Source of the DNA: Pseudomonas eutrophicaquae
GTDB lineage: Bacteria > Pseudomonadota > Gammaproteobacteria > Pseudomonadales > Pseudomonadaceae
Reading direction: 5' to 3'
DNA: 62,930 nt
NCBI RefSeq assembly: GCF_023544715.1
Contig: NZ_JAMJEZ010000014.1
Span: forward strand, 1-62,930
A program made the position numbers and the translations under genes. The notes below the pieces were generated by a model. The model was not told the origin of the DNA, ran no database searches, and saw only the letters and a list, made by a program, of their open reading frames with translations. Below are positions 8,998 through 19,068 of the stretch, piece by piece. Position 1 is the stretch's first letter, and each line of letters starts with the position of its first letter.

Positions 8998-10224
8998 ATG
9001 CGCCTGATCCACACCTCCGACTGGCACCTGGGCCAGACCCTGCACGGCCAGGACCGCGACCACGAGCACCAGGCCTTCCTGAACTGGCTATTGGAGCAGC
9101 TGGAACAGCAGCAGGCCGACGCCCTGCTGATCGCCGGCGACATCTTCGATACCGTCAACCCGCCCTTGCAGGCCCAGCAGCGCCTCTACGACTTCATCGT
9201 CGCCGCTCACCAGCGGCTGCCGGCGCTGGAAGTCGTGATGATCGCCGGCAACCATGATTCGGGCAGTCGTATCGAGCTGCCAGCAGCTTTGCTAGCACGC
9301 CTCAATACCCACGCCCGTGGACGGGTGCGCTGGCTGGAGGATGCCGTCCTCGACTGTGAACACCTGCTGCTGCCGCTGCACAACGCTCAAGGCCAAGTGG
9401 CGGCCTGGTGCATTGCACTGCCCTTCCTGCGTCCGGCTGAGGTCACGGGCGGCGCGCTGGGCGAGCACTACCTGCCGGGCATGACCCGCGTACACCAGAC
9501 ACTGATCGAGGCCGCCCAGATCCGGCGCCAACCGGGCCAGGCCCTGATAGCCATCAGCCACGCCCATATGGCCGGCGGCGCCGTTTCGGCTGACTCTGAG
9601 CGAAATCTTGTCATCGGCAATGCCGAAGCGCTGCCGGCCAGCCTGTTCCCCGAGAGCCTGGCTTATGTAGCGCTTGGTCACCTGCACCGCCCGCAGCAGG
9701 TGGCGGGGCAGGCGCGCATCCGCTACAGCGGATCGCCCATGCCGCTGTCGTTTGCCGAAGTCGATTATCCCCACCAGATCCTCTGTATCGAGCTGGACGG
9801 CGAGCAGCTGGGGAGCGTTGCAGCCCTGCCCGTACCGCGCAGCGTCGGCATGCAGCGGGTCGGCCCGCTCCCTCTGGAGCAGACACTCGCCACGCTCAGC
9901 GCACTCGAAGCCTGCTCCTTACCTCGCGAGCAGCAACCCTGGCTGGAGGTGCGCGTCAGCCTGGATGCCCCGCAGCCGGATCTGCGTCAGCAGATCGAGC
10001 AGGCCCTGGAGGGCAAGGGCTATCGTCTGGTGCGGATCGCCAGCCATTATCCGAGGGCGCAAGGCAGCCCCTCGCCGGAGGGCGATGCGCTGACCCTGCC
10101 CGATCCGGCCACCCTCTTTAGCCAGAGCTGGCAGGCCCGTTACGGCCAGCCGGCGGATGCCGAAGTCATGGCGGATTTCGCCACCCTGCTCGAGGCCGTG
10201 AGCCTGCAAGGAGAAACGCTGTGA
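8998..10224 (+). CDS. sbcD: exonuclease subunit SbcD
   Basis: 408 residues, family-typical length. This is the Mre11-like nuclease of the SbcCD complex, which cuts hairpins and protein-blocked DNA ends. Metallophosphatase motifs are intact: DWHLG near residue 8, GDIFD near 48, GNHDS near 84, then SHAHMAGG and GHLHRPQ further on. AAGGA lies before the ATG. The stop codon overlaps the GTG start of sbcC in a GTGA tetranucleotide, so the two subunits are translationally coupled. Confidence 0.93.
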   Translation: MRLIHTSDWHLGQTLHGQDRDHEHQAFLNWLLEQLEQQQADALLIAGDIFDTVNPPLQAQQRLYDFIVAAHQRLPALEVVMIAGNHDSGSRIELPAALLARLNTHARGRVRWLEDAVLDCEHLLLPLHNAQGQVAAWCIALPFLRPAEVTGGALGEHYLPGMTRVHQTLIEAAQIRRQPGQALIAISHAHMAGGAVSADSERNLVIGNAEALPASLFPESLAYVALGHLHRPQQVAGQARIRYSGSPMPLSFAEVDYPHQILCIELDGEQLGSVAALPVPRSVGMQRVGPLPLEQTLATLSALEACSLPREQQPWLEVRVSLDAPQPDLRQQIEQALEGKGYRLVRIASHYPRAQGSPSPEGDALTLPDPATLFSQSWQARYGQPADAEVMADFATLLEAVSLQGETL

Positions 10225-13200
10225 AGATCCTCGCCATCCGCCTGAAGAATCTCGCCTCGCTGGCCGGTGAGCAGGTCATCGACTTCACCCAAGAGCCCCT
10301 GGCCAGTGCCGGGCTGTTCGCCATCACCGGGGCCACCGGTGCCGGCAAGAGCACCTTGCTGGATGCGCTGTGTCTGGCGCTATTCGGGGAGACGCCGCGG
10401 CTGAAGTTGGCCGGCAATCAGGCCAGGATTCCCGATGCCGCCGGCGATCAGGAGACCCTGACCAGTAATGATGGCCGTAACCTGCTGCGCCGTGGCTGCA
10501 GCAGTGGCTACGCCGAGGTGGATTTTCTCGGCGTGGACCAGCGCCGCTACCGTGCCCGCTGGGAGGTGCGCCGCGCCCGGGAGCGGGCCACCGGCCGCCT
10601 GCAAGCCAGCCAGCAGAGCCTGCAGGATCTGGAAACCGGCCAATTGCTGTGCAGCGCCAAGCTGGACTTTCAACAGCGTATCGAGGTCTTGCTGGGCCTC
10701 AACCATGCCCAGTTCACCCGGGCAGTGCTGCTGGCGCAGAGCGAGTTCAGCGCCTTTCTCAAAGCCAGTGACAACGAGCGCGGCGAGCTGCTGGAAAAGC
10801 TCACCGACAGCCAGCTGTACAGCCAGCTGGGACAGGCTGCCTTCCTGCGTGCCCGTGACGCCCGCGAGGTGCTGCAACGGCTGGAGCAGCAACTCGGTGA
10901 GCGAGCACCACTGGAGGAGGCCGACCGTCAGGAGCTTGAGCAGCAACACCGTCTGCTCGCCCAGACGCTCAGCGACCTGCGCCAGCAGCAAGAGACTCTG
11001 ACGCAGCAGCGCCAGTGGCGCCTGACCCTCGCCCAGCTGGAAGCCGCCGAACAGCAGGCCAGCGACACCCTGGCCCAGCGGATGGCCGCGCATGCCGCCG
11101 CAGCCGCGCAGCGCCAGCAGCTGGCACTGCTGGAACAGCTGGCCCCGGTGCGCCATGCCTTCCTGCGTCTGGCAGAGCTCCCCGAGCAGCAAGCCGGACT
11201 GGAACAGCGTCTGGCGCAATACCAGCAGCAGGCCCACCGCCTGCAGCAACAGGTCGAGCAGCAGGCCCAGCTAACCCAACAAGCCCTGCAGCGCTGGCAA
11301 ACTGCCCAGCAGGCTCGCCAGCATGCCGCGGCACCCTTGGCCCGCGCTTGGCAACTGGAGCAGCAGCGCGAGGTGCTGGACGCGGCACTGACGCGCAGCC
11401 ACAGCCAGGCAATGGCCGCCCAGCAAGCACTGGCACACAGTGAAGAGCACCTGCACGCCCAAGCCGCTGCACAGACGCAGGCCCGGGGCCAGCTCAAACA
11501 ACTGGATGCCCACCTGCAGCGCCATGCCGCCCTGCAGCCGCTGTGCGAGGCATGGGAGGGGCAGATCATCCATCTGCGTCAGGCCCTGCAGCTGGCCAAC
11601 CGCATGCGGCAGGGCGAGCGCGAACAGCCACTGCTCGACGCCGCCTGCGCAGAGGCCCACCAGCGCCACCAGCAGCTGCACGCCGAATGGCAGGCGCTGC
11701 TGGCGCCCTTGCAAGGCATCAGCCCGGCCGAGGCACTGACCGCCCTGCAAGCTCCGCTACGCACCTGGCGTCAGCAGCTCGAACAGCTCGAACACGTGCT
11801 GAGCCAGCTGCAGCACTACCAGCAGCTGCAGGCACAGCAAGCGAGCGATCGCCAGCAGCATGCGCAGCTGATTGCTCAGGAAGCCCACTGCAAGGCCGAA
11901 GGCCTGGCCCTGCGTCAGGCGCTGGATGAGGATGAGCGGCAGCTGGCCGTGCAACAGGCCTTGCTCGAACGCCAACGCCTGCTGCGTAGCGCCAGCGTCG
12001 AGGCGCTGCGTAACCAGCTGCAGCCGGGTGAGCCCTGCGCGGTGTGCGGCAGCCTTGAGCATCCCTATCACCAGGACGATGCCCTGCTGGCCGCAATCGC
12101 CGAGGCCGACCTCACCGCCCTCAAGCCCCTGCGCGAGCAGATTGCTGAGCAGCAGATGAAGCGGGGCGAGAGGGTCCGGGAGCTGCTGGAGCTACGCGAG
12201 CGCCGCGCCGCGCTCGACGCGCAGCAGGAGCGGCTGGAAACCGAGCGCCGGCTGCTGCAGCAAGCCCTTCAGGCCCAGGGCATTGCCCCCCACGCTGACC
12301 GTGCGGCGCTGCTGGCCACCCAGCAGCAGCTGCGCGAGGCCATTGATAGCGCCGAGCAGGAACAAAGCACCCTGCTGACCCTGCAGCAGCAGAGCCAGCA
12401 CCTGCAGCAGGCTTGTCATCTGACCGAGCAACAATGGCGCGACAGCCAAGCCCTCGTGCAGCACCAGCAGCAACAGCTGACCCAGGATCGCCGGCAGCTG
12501 GCCGAAGCCGAGCAGGCCTTCACCCGCCTGATGCCCGAAGACTGGCTGGCCCGCTGGCGACAGGACCCTGCTGCCACCCTGCTGGCGCTGGAGCCGCAAG
12601 TGCAGGAACAGCGCGAGGCCCGTCAGCAGCGTGAGAGCCTGCAAGGCTTGCTCGGCGAGCTACAAACCCGCATCGCCCAGCTGCAACTGCAGCGTGACCA
12701 TGCCGAGCAGATCCTCCTCACCCTGCAGCAGCAACAGGCCGAGCAACGCGAGCAGGCGGCGCACAACCGCCAGCAGCTGGCCGAGTGTCTGGGCGAGTTT
12801 CCTAGCGCGGCCGCTTGGCAGCAATACCTGGAACAGCAGGACGCGCAGCAGCATCAAGAGGCCCAGGCGCAGCAGCAGCGCTTGCACAGCGTGCAGCAAC
12901 AGCTGATCCGCCTGGACAGCGAACAGCGCAATCTCCAGCAGCGTCTGGACGAGCTGCGGGATGAGCAGCGCCAGCTCGCCGCAGCACTGGCCGACTGGCG
13001 CCAGCGTCAGGTAGCGCTGGATGACGATCAGCTGCTGACGCTGCTCGCGGTCGATCCCGCGCAGCTCGAACCCCTGCGCCAGCAGCTGCAGCAGGAAGAG
13101 CGCCAACTGGCCGAAGCACGCACCCGCCTGCAGGAGCGCCAGCAGCAACGTGCGGCGCACCGCAACCAGATGCCCGCGCCGGCGGCACTGGAGCAGCTGG

Positions 13201-13847
13201 AGGCTGCGCTGCAGCACACCCGCGTGCAGCTTGAGCAATACGATCAGGAGCTCACCACCTGTCGCGCCCGGTTGCTGGATGATGACCAGCGCCGCGCGGC
13301 CTGCGCCCACTTGCAGGAGCGCATCCAGAGCGTCCGGCAGGAGCACCAGCGCTGGGCGCGGATCAGCGACCTGATCGGCTCCGCCGATGGTGCGGCCTTC
13401 CGGCGCATCGCCCAGGCCAGCAACCTGGACCTTCTGGTGCGCCATGCCAACGTCCAGCTCACCCAGCTGTCGCGGCGCTACCGCCTGCAGCGCGGCGGCA
13501 GTCCGCTGGGGCTGTTGATCTGCGATACCGAGATGGGCGATGAACTGCGCTCGGTCCACTCGCTCTCCGGGGGCGAAACCTTCCTGGTGTCACTGGCGCT
13601 GGCGCTGGGGCTGGCGGCGATGGCGTCCAGCACACTGCGCATCGAATCGCTGTTCATCGATGAGGGGTTTGGCAGCCTGGACCCGGAGTCCCTGCAACTG
13701 GCGATGGACGCTCTGGACGGCCTGCAGGCGCAGGGCCGCAAGGTCGGCGTGATCTCCCATGTTCAGGAGATGCACGAGCGCATCTCGGTGCAGATTCGCG
13801 TCCGGCGCCTGGGCAATGGTGCCAGCCGGCTGGAGGTCAAGGGCTGA
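10221..13847 (+). CDS. sbcC: exonuclease subunit SbcC (SMC-like ATPase)
   Basis: 1208 residues, longer than E. coli SbcC (1048). Rad50-like ATPase partner of SbcD. Walker A is GATGAGKSTL near residue 35, the zinc hook CAVC places Cys606/Cys609, the ABC signature is LSGGETFLVSLAL and Walker B is SLFIDEGFGSLD near the C-terminus. Between head and hook run two very long coiled coils unusually rich in Gln (many QQ and QQQ runs), which accounts for the extra length. The start is GTG 10221, overlapping the sbcD stop; the stop overlaps the next ATG. Confidence 0.92.
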   Translation: MKILAIRLKNLASLAGEQVIDFTQEPLASAGLFAITGATGAGKSTLLDALCLALFGETPRLKLAGNQARIPDAAGDQETLTSNDGRNLLRRGCSSGYAEVDFLGVDQRRYRARWEVRRARERATGRLQASQQSLQDLETGQLLCSAKLDFQQRIEVLLGLNHAQFTRAVLLAQSEFSAFLKASDNERGELLEKLTDSQLYSQLGQAAFLRARDAREVLQRLEQQLGERAPLEEADRQELEQQHRLLAQTLSDLRQQQETLTQQRQWRLTLAQLEAAEQQASDTLAQRMAAHAAAAAQRQQLALLEQLAPVRHAFLRLAELPEQQAGLEQRLAQYQQQAHRLQQQVEQQAQLTQQALQRWQTAQQARQHAAAPLARAWQLEQQREVLDAALTRSHSQAMAAQQALAHSEEHLHAQAAAQTQARGQLKQLDAHLQRHAALQPLCEAWEGQIIHLRQALQLANRMRQGEREQPLLDAACAEAHQRHQQLHAEWQALLAPLQGISPAEALTALQAPLRTWRQQLEQLEHVLSQLQHYQQLQAQQASDRQQHAQLIAQEAHCKAEGLALRQALDEDERQLAVQQALLERQRLLRSASVEALRNQLQPGEPCAVCGSLEHPYHQDDALLAAIAEADLTALKPLREQIAEQQMKRGERVRELLELRERRAALDAQQERLETERRLLQQALQAQGIAPHADRAALLATQQQLREAIDSAEQEQSTLLTLQQQSQHLQQACHLTEQQWRDSQALVQHQQQQLTQDRRQLAEAEQAFTRLMPEDWLARWRQDPAATLLALEPQVQEQREARQQRESLQGLLGELQTRIAQLQLQRDHAEQILLTLQQQQAEQREQAAHNRQQLAECLGEFPSAAAWQQYLEQQDAQQHQEAQAQQQRLHSVQQQLIRLDSEQRNLQQRLDELRDEQRQLAAALADWRQRQVALDDDQLLTLLAVDPAQLEPLRQQLQQEERQLAEARTRLQERQQQRAAHRNQMPAPAALEQLEAALQHTRVQLEQYDQELTTCRARLLDDDQRRAACAHLQERIQSVRQEHQRWARISDLIGSADGAAFRRIAQASNLDLLVRHANVQLTQLSRRYRLQRGGSPLGLLICDTEMGDELRSVHSLSGGETFLVSLALALGLAAMASSTLRIESLFIDEGFGSLDPESLQLAMDALDGLQAQGRKVGVISHVQEMHERISVQIRVRRLGNGASRLEVKG

Positions 13848-15265
13848 TGCGCCGCACCGCTCACCTTCTACTGCTGATCGCCGGCTGCTGGCTGGCGCTC
13901 CCCGCCCGTGCCGAGCCGGTGCGGCTGATCGAGGTCTATCAGCAGGCGCGCGTGCATGATCGCACCCTGGCGGCCGCCGAAGCCGAACAGGCCGCCCGCG
14001 CCGAGCAGGTGCCTCAGGCACGCGCCGCCCTGCTGCCCCAGCTGGAAGCCCGCCTGAGCCTCAGCGATACCCGGCTGGACGATACCCGCACCCTGCAGCG
14101 CAGCGGCACGCTGTATCAGCTGACTTTAAGCCAGGCCCTGCTACGCGCCGATCGCTGGTTCGCCCTGCAGGCGGCTGAATCCGGCAGCCGACAAGCGGCC
14201 TTGCAGCGCGCCGACAGCGAGCAGCAGCTGATCCTGCGCAGCGCCGAGGCCTACCTGGCCGTTCTGCAGGCCGAGGACGAGCTGGCCGCCAGCCGCGCCG
14301 AAGAGCGCGCCGCGCAGCAGCAGCTCCTCGGCGCGCAGGCCCGTCTGGACACCGGACTCGGCGAGCGCACGGCCCTGCTGGAGGCCCAGGCCGCTCGCGA
14401 CAGCGCCCGCGCCAGCCGTCTGGACAACGAGCGTGCCCTCATCGATGCCCACGAGGCGCTGGAAACCCTGAGCGGCCGCGCCCAAGGCCTGCTGGCGGCG
14501 CTGGCCAGCCCGCTGCCGCTGGGAGTAGCCGAGGGCGAGCAGGCGGCGGACTGGGTAGACACCGCCCGCCAGCGCAACCTGGCCCTTAAAGCCAGCGCCG
14601 CCGGCGTCGAGGTCGCCGGACAGACCCTGCGCCAGCGCAACGCCGCGCATGCCCCCAGCTTCGAGCTCGTGGCCCAGCATCAGGAAGGTGACCGAGATCG
14701 TCTTGTGATGAGCAGCGCCTCCACCGGCAGCGGGGCCGCCTCGATCAGCCAGCAGAGTCTGAGCCTGCAACTCACCGTGCCGCTTTACAGTGGCGGCCTG
14801 ACTAGCGCACAAAGCCGCGAAGCCCGCCAGCGTCTGTTGCAGAGTGAAGCATTGCACGAAGGGCTGCAGCGCGATCTCATCGAACAGGTGCGTACCCTGT
14901 ACCGGGCCGTGAGCAGTGCAAACAGCCGGCTCGAGGCCCGCGCACAGGCACTGCGCTCACGCAGCAGCGCCCTGCACGCCAGTGAACTGGGTTACCAGCT
15001 CGGCACCCGTACCCTGCTGGATGTCCTGGATGCGCGGCGCCAGCAGTTTGCCGCCCTGCGCCAGTACCAGCAGGTCCGCTACGCCAGCCTGCTGGATCAG
15101 CTGCGCCTGCGCCGTGCCGCCGGGCTGCTGACCCCCGACGATCTGTTGCAGCTGCATCCCGCGCAAGTAAAGGCCCACGATCCACAGAGCCTGCTGACCT
15201 GCCTGACTGTCGAGGGAGCGGACGATACCGCCGCACCCGCCGCCCACACGAGACCCTGCCCATGA
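13847..15265 (+). CDS. TolC-family outer membrane efflux protein
   Basis: 472 residues with a signal peptide (about 1-22, ending LPARA). Helical repeats rich in Ala, Gln and Arg match the OEP/TolC fold, with the two-fold internal duplication expected of channel-tunnel proteins; YQQARVHDRTLAAAEAE is the typical TolC-type N-terminal helix. Should form the outer membrane exit duct for the adaptor and ABC proteins encoded next. Its ATG shares bases with the sbcC stop and its own stop overlaps the HlyD start, so it is part of a translationally linked series. Confidence 0.85.
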   Translation: MRRTAHLLLLIAGCWLALPARAEPVRLIEVYQQARVHDRTLAAAEAEQAARAEQVPQARAALLPQLEARLSLSDTRLDDTRTLQRSGTLYQLTLSQALLRADRWFALQAAESGSRQAALQRADSEQQLILRSAEAYLAVLQAEDELAASRAEERAAQQQLLGAQARLDTGLGERTALLEAQAARDSARASRLDNERALIDAHEALETLSGRAQGLLAALASPLPLGVAEGEQAADWVDTARQRNLALKASAAGVEVAGQTLRQRNAAHAPSFELVAQHQEGDRDRLVMSSASTGSGAASISQQSLSLQLTVPLYSGGLTSAQSREARQRLLQSEALHEGLQRDLIEQVRTLYRAVSSANSRLEARAQALRSRSSALHASELGYQLGTRTLLDVLDARRQQFAALRQYQQVRYASLLDQLRLRRAAGLLTPDDLLQLHPAQVKAHDPQSLLTCLTVEGADDTAAPAAHTRPCP

Positions 15266-16335
15266 CCTTGCCCTCCTTGCGCCGCGCCCTGCTGCTCCTG
15301 TCCCTGCCCGTCCTGCTCGCCGGCGCCTGGGCCCTCCGGCAGCACCAGCAGCAGAGTGCTCGGGATGAGTTTTTGATCTCCGGCAATGGCCGCCTGGAAG
15401 CCACCGAAATCGATGTGGCGAGCAAACTGCCCGGGCGCATTGCCCAGATCGCGGTCAACGAAGGCGACATCGTCGAGCCCGGCCAGCTGCTCGCTAGCAT
15501 GGACACCCGCAGCCTCGAAGCCCAGCAACATCAGGCCGAGGCCCAACGCCGCCAGAGTGAAACCGCCATCCTCACCGCCCGTGCCCAGGTGACCCAGCGT
15601 GAGAGCCAGCAGCGCAGCGCCGAGGCACTGGTCGTGCAGCGCCAGGCGGAGTTGAGCGCCGCCGAGAAGCGCTACCGGCGCAGCGAAGCTCTGGTACAGA
15701 GCCGCGCCATCTCGCGCCAGCAACTGGACGATGACCTCGCCGCCCGGCAGCAAGCCGCCGCCGCCCTGAGCGCCGCCCGTGCCCAGGTGCAGGCCGAGCA
15801 GGCCGCGGTCGAAGTCGCCCGCTCCCAGGTGCTGGAGGCTGAATCCGCGGCGCTGGCGGTACGCGCCACCCTAGAGCGCCTGCAGGCAGACCTTGAGGAC
15901 AGCCAGCTCAAAAGTGACCGCACGGCCCGCGTGCAATACCGCATCGCCCAGCCGGGCGAGGTGCTGGGGGCCGGCGGCAAGCTGCTCAATCTGGTCGATC
16001 TCTCCGACGTCTACATGACCTTTTTCCTGCCCGAGCGGGTGGCCGGGCGGGTGGCGATCGGCAGCGAAGCCCGCCTGATCCTAGATGCCGCGCCGCACTA
16101 TGTGATCCCGGCCCAGGTAAGCTACGTGGCCAGCGTCGCCCAGTTCACGCCCAAGATGGTGGAGACCGCCAGCGAGCGGGAGAAGATGATGTTTCGCGTC
16201 AAGGCACGCATCGACCCTGCGCTGCTGCGCCAGCATCGTGAGCAGGTAAAGACCGGGCTGCCGGGAGTCGCCTGGCTCAAGCTCGATGAGCACGCCGAGT
16301 GGCCGGCCCATCTGCAGATCGGCCTCCAGCCATGA
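15262..16335 (+). CDS. HlyD-family periplasmic adaptor (YhiI-like)
   Basis: 357 residues. One N-terminal membrane anchor (about 9-26), a lipoyl-like half ([20 protein letters not shown], then [14 protein letters not shown]), a long alpha hairpin from about 90 to 215, then the second lipoyl and beta-barrel region ([15 protein letters not shown]). It bridges the inner membrane ABC transporter and the TolC-like channel. It resembles E. coli YhiI, which is also encoded beside rbbA (yhiH) and yhhJ. The start is ATG 15262 in an ATGA overlap. Confidence 0.85.
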   Translation: MTLPSLRRALLLLSLPVLLAGAWALRQHQQQSARDEFLISGNGRLEATEIDVASKLPGRIAQIAVNEGDIVEPGQLLASMDTRSLEAQQHQAEAQRRQSETAILTARAQVTQRESQQRSAEALVVQRQAELSAAEKRYRRSEALVQSRAISRQQLDDDLAARQQAAAALSAARAQVQAEQAAVEVARSQVLEAESAALAVRATLERLQADLEDSQLKSDRTARVQYRIAQPGEVLGAGGKLLNLVDLSDVYMTFFLPERVAGRVAIGSEARLILDAAPHYVIPAQVSYVASVAQFTPKMVETASEREKMMFRVKARIDPALLRQHREQVKTGLPGVAWLKLDEHAEWPAHLQIGLQP

Positions 16336-19067
16336 GCCACCGGCCAGACTCCGTGGCGCAGCTGGCGGGCGTCGGCCTGCGTTATGGCCCGACCTGCGCC
16401 CTGGAGGATATCCAGCTGGAGATTCCCGCCCGGCAGATGGTCGGCCTGATCGGCCCGGACGGGGTCGGCAAGTCCAGCCTGCTGGCCCTGATCGCCGGTG
16501 CCCGCCAGCTTCAGCAGGGCTATCTGCAGGTACTCGGCGGGGACATGCGCGATGCCACGCACCGCCGCGCCGTCTGCCCGCGCATCGCCTACATGCCCCA
16601 GGGGCTGGGCAAGAACCTCTACCCGACCCTCAGCGTGGCCGAGAATCTGGAATTCTTCGCCCGCCTGTTCGGCCAGCCCCCTGTCGAGCGCCAGCGACGG
16701 ATCGAGGCACTGACCCGCAGCACCGGCCTGTATCCGTTTCTCGCCCGCCCGGCCGGCCAGCTCTCCGGCGGCATGAAGCAGAAGCTCGGCCTGTGCTGCG
16801 CGCTGATCCACGATCCTGACCTGCTGATCCTCGACGAGCCGACTACTGGGGTCGATCCGCTGTCGCGCAGCCAGTTCTGGGCGCTGATCGGGCGGATTCG
16901 CGCCGAACGGCCCGCGATGAGCGTGCTGGTCGCCACCGCTTACATGGACGAGGCACAGCGTTTCGACCAACTGGTGGCCATGGACGCCGGGCGCATCCTC
17001 GCCACCGGCAGCCCCGCCGAGCTGCTGGCGCGCACCGCCAGCGCCAGCCTTGAGGCTGCCTTCATCCACCTGCTGCCGGAGGAAAAGCGCCGCCGCCACC
17101 GCGCCCTGCACATCCCGCCGCGCCAGAGCAGCGAGGTGGCCGCCATCGAGGCCCACGATCTCAGCATGCGCTTTGGAGACTTCGTTGCGGTGGATGCGGT
17201 GAGCTTTCGCATCGAACGCGGGGAGATCTTCGGCTTTCTTGGCTCCAATGGCTGTGGAAAGACCACCACCATGAAGATGCTCACCGGCCTGCTGCCGGCC
17301 AGCGAGGGCGAGGCGCGGCTGTTCGGCAAGCCGGTCGATCCCCATGACCTGGCGACCCGCCAGCGGGTGGGGTACATGTCGCAGGCCTTCTCGCTGTATG
17401 GCGAGCTGAGCGTGCGGCAGAACCTTGAGCTGCACGCCCGGCTGTTCCATATCCCCGCCGCCGAGCGCGAGGCGCGCATCCAGGAGATGCTCGAGCGCTT
17501 CGAGCTGGCCGACTCCGCGGACAACCTGCCCGAGCGCCTGCCGCTGGGCGTGCGTCAGCGCCTGTCACTGGCCGTGGCGGTGATCCATCGCCCGGAAATC
17601 CTGATTCTCGACGAGCCGACCTCAGGGGTCGATCCAATCGCCCGCGATGGTTTCTGGGAGCTGCTGGTGCAGCTGTCCCGCGAGGATGGTGTGACCATCT
17701 TCATTTCCACCCACTTCATGAACGAGGCGCTGCGCTGCGACCGCATCTCGCTGATGCACGCCGGCCGCGTGCTGGACAGCGACACCCCGCAGGCGCTGAT
17801 CGCCAAGCGTGGGCTGCCGGATCTGGAAAGCACCTTCATCGCCTACCTGCGCGAGGTCACGCCCGAAACCACGATGCCGAACAGTCGCACGGTGACCTTG
17901 CCGCCCGCGGCCGATGGCATATCTCCGCCACCGGCAGTGCAGGCGCGCTTCAGCCTGCGCCGCCTGTTCAGCTACAGCCGCCGCGAATCCATGGAGCTGC
18001 GCCGCGACCCGGTGCGCGCCACCCTGGCGATGCTCGGCACCGTGCTGCTGATGTTCATCATGGGCTATGGGGTCAGCTACGACGTGGAGAACCTCACCTA
18101 CGCGGTGCTTGATCGGGACCAGACCACCAGCAGCCAGCGCTATCTGCTGAACATTGCCGGTTCACGCTATTTCACAGAGAAAGCCCCGCTCACCGACCAT
18201 GCGCAGCTCGATAGCCGCCTGCGCAGCGGCGAGATCAGCCTGGCGATCGAAATCCCGCCAGGCTTTGCCCGTGACCTCAAACGGGGCGCCCGCCCGCAGG
18301 TTGCCTTCTGGATCGACGGGGCCATGCCGATGCGCGCCGATACCGTGCAGGGCTATGTGCAGGGGATTCACGCCCGTTATCTGCAGGAGCTGGCGCAATT
18401 GACCGGGACGGAGGCCGCGCCACTGGTCGATGTGGCGATCCGCTACCGTTACAACCCGGATGTGGCGAGCCTGCCGGCGATGGTGCCGGCGATGATCCCG
18501 ATTCTGCTGATGATGATCCCAGCGATGCTCACCGCCCTGGGCGTGGTGCGTGAAAAGGAGCTGGGCTCGATCATCAACTTCTATGTCACCCCGGTAACCC
18601 GCCTGGAGTTTCTGCTCGGCAAACAGCTGCCCTACATCGCGCTGGGCATGCTCAACTTTCTGACCCTAGTGCTGCTGGCGGTAGGGTTGTTTGCCATCCC
18701 GATCAAGGGCAGCCTGCTCGCCCTATGCCTGGGGGCTTTGCTTTACGTCACCTGCGCCACCGGGCTGGGGCTTTTGATGTCCTCGATTTTGCGCAGCCAG
18801 ATCGCGGCGATCTTCGGTACCGCCATCGCGACCCTGCTGCCGGCGATCCAGTTCTCCGGGCTGACTCACCCGATCTCCGCGCTGGAAGGCCCGAGCGCCT
18901 TTCTCGCCCAGCTTTACCCGACCAGCCACTTTTTGATCATCAGCCGCGGGGTGTTCTCCAAGGCGCTCGGGCTGGCTGAGCTGTGGCCCTACCTGCTGCC
19001 GATGCTGGCGGCCGTCCCGCTGCTGACCCTGGCCAGCGTGGCGGGTCTGCGCAAGCAGGAGCGATGA
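16332..19067 (+). CDS. double ABC ATPase fused to ABC-2 membrane domain (RbbA/YhiH-like)
   Basis: 911 residues from ATG 16332, which overlaps the upstream stop as ATGA; an in-frame ATG at 16299 would overlap further. ABC domain 1 has Walker [10 protein letters not shown] near 38, signature LSGGMKQK and Walker B LLILDEP. ABC domain 2 (about 275-510) has Walker [11 protein letters not shown], but its signature is degenerate (LPLGVRQR instead of LSGGQ-type). From about residue 545 an ABC-2 permease with six hydrophobic segments follows ([12 protein letters not shown], then a large loop). The architecture equals E. coli RbbA; the YhiI-RbbA-YhhJ gene order is preserved. The substrate is unknown. 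Confidence 0.85.
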   Translation: MSHRPDSVAQLAGVGLRYGPTCALEDIQLEIPARQMVGLIGPDGVGKSSLLALIAGARQLQQGYLQVLGGDMRDATHRRAVCPRIAYMPQGLGKNLYPTLSVAENLEFFARLFGQPPVERQRRIEALTRSTGLYPFLARPAGQLSGGMKQKLGLCCALIHDPDLLILDEPTTGVDPLSRSQFWALIGRIRAERPAMSVLVATAYMDEAQRFDQLVAMDAGRILATGSPAELLARTASASLEAAFIHLLPEEKRRRHRALHIPPRQSSEVAAIEAHDLSMRFGDFVAVDAVSFRIERGEIFGFLGSNGCGKTTTMKMLTGLLPASEGEARLFGKPVDPHDLATRQRVGYMSQAFSLYGELSVRQNLELHARLFHIPAAEREARIQEMLERFELADSADNLPERLPLGVRQRLSLAVAVIHRPEILILDEPTSGVDPIARDGFWELLVQLSREDGVTIFISTHFMNEALRCDRISLMHAGRVLDSDTPQALIAKRGLPDLESTFIAYLREVTPETTMPNSRTVTLPPAADGISPPPAVQARFSLRRLFSYSRRESMELRRDPVRATLAMLGTVLLMFIMGYGVSYDVENLTYAVLDRDQTTSSQRYLLNIAGSRYFTEKAPLTDHAQLDSRLRSGEISLAIEIPPGFARDLKRGARPQVAFWIDGAMPMRADTVQGYVQGIHARYLQELAQLTGTEAAPLVDVAIRYRYNPDVASLPAMVPAMIPILLMMIPAMLTALGVVREKELGSIINFYVTPVTRLEFLLGKQLPYIALGMLNFLTLVLLAVGLFAIPIKGSLLALCLGALLYVTCATGLGLLMSSILRSQIAAIFGTAIATLLPAIQFSGLTHPISALEGPSAFLAQLYPTSHFLIISRGVFSKALGLAELWPYLLPMLAAVPLLTLASVAGLRKQER

Positions 19068-19068
19068 C

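Noticed and set aside
16122-17450. 442-codon open frame opposite the HlyD/RbbA junction
   Set aside because: Covers parts of two genes with intact Walker motifs on the plus strand; shadow.
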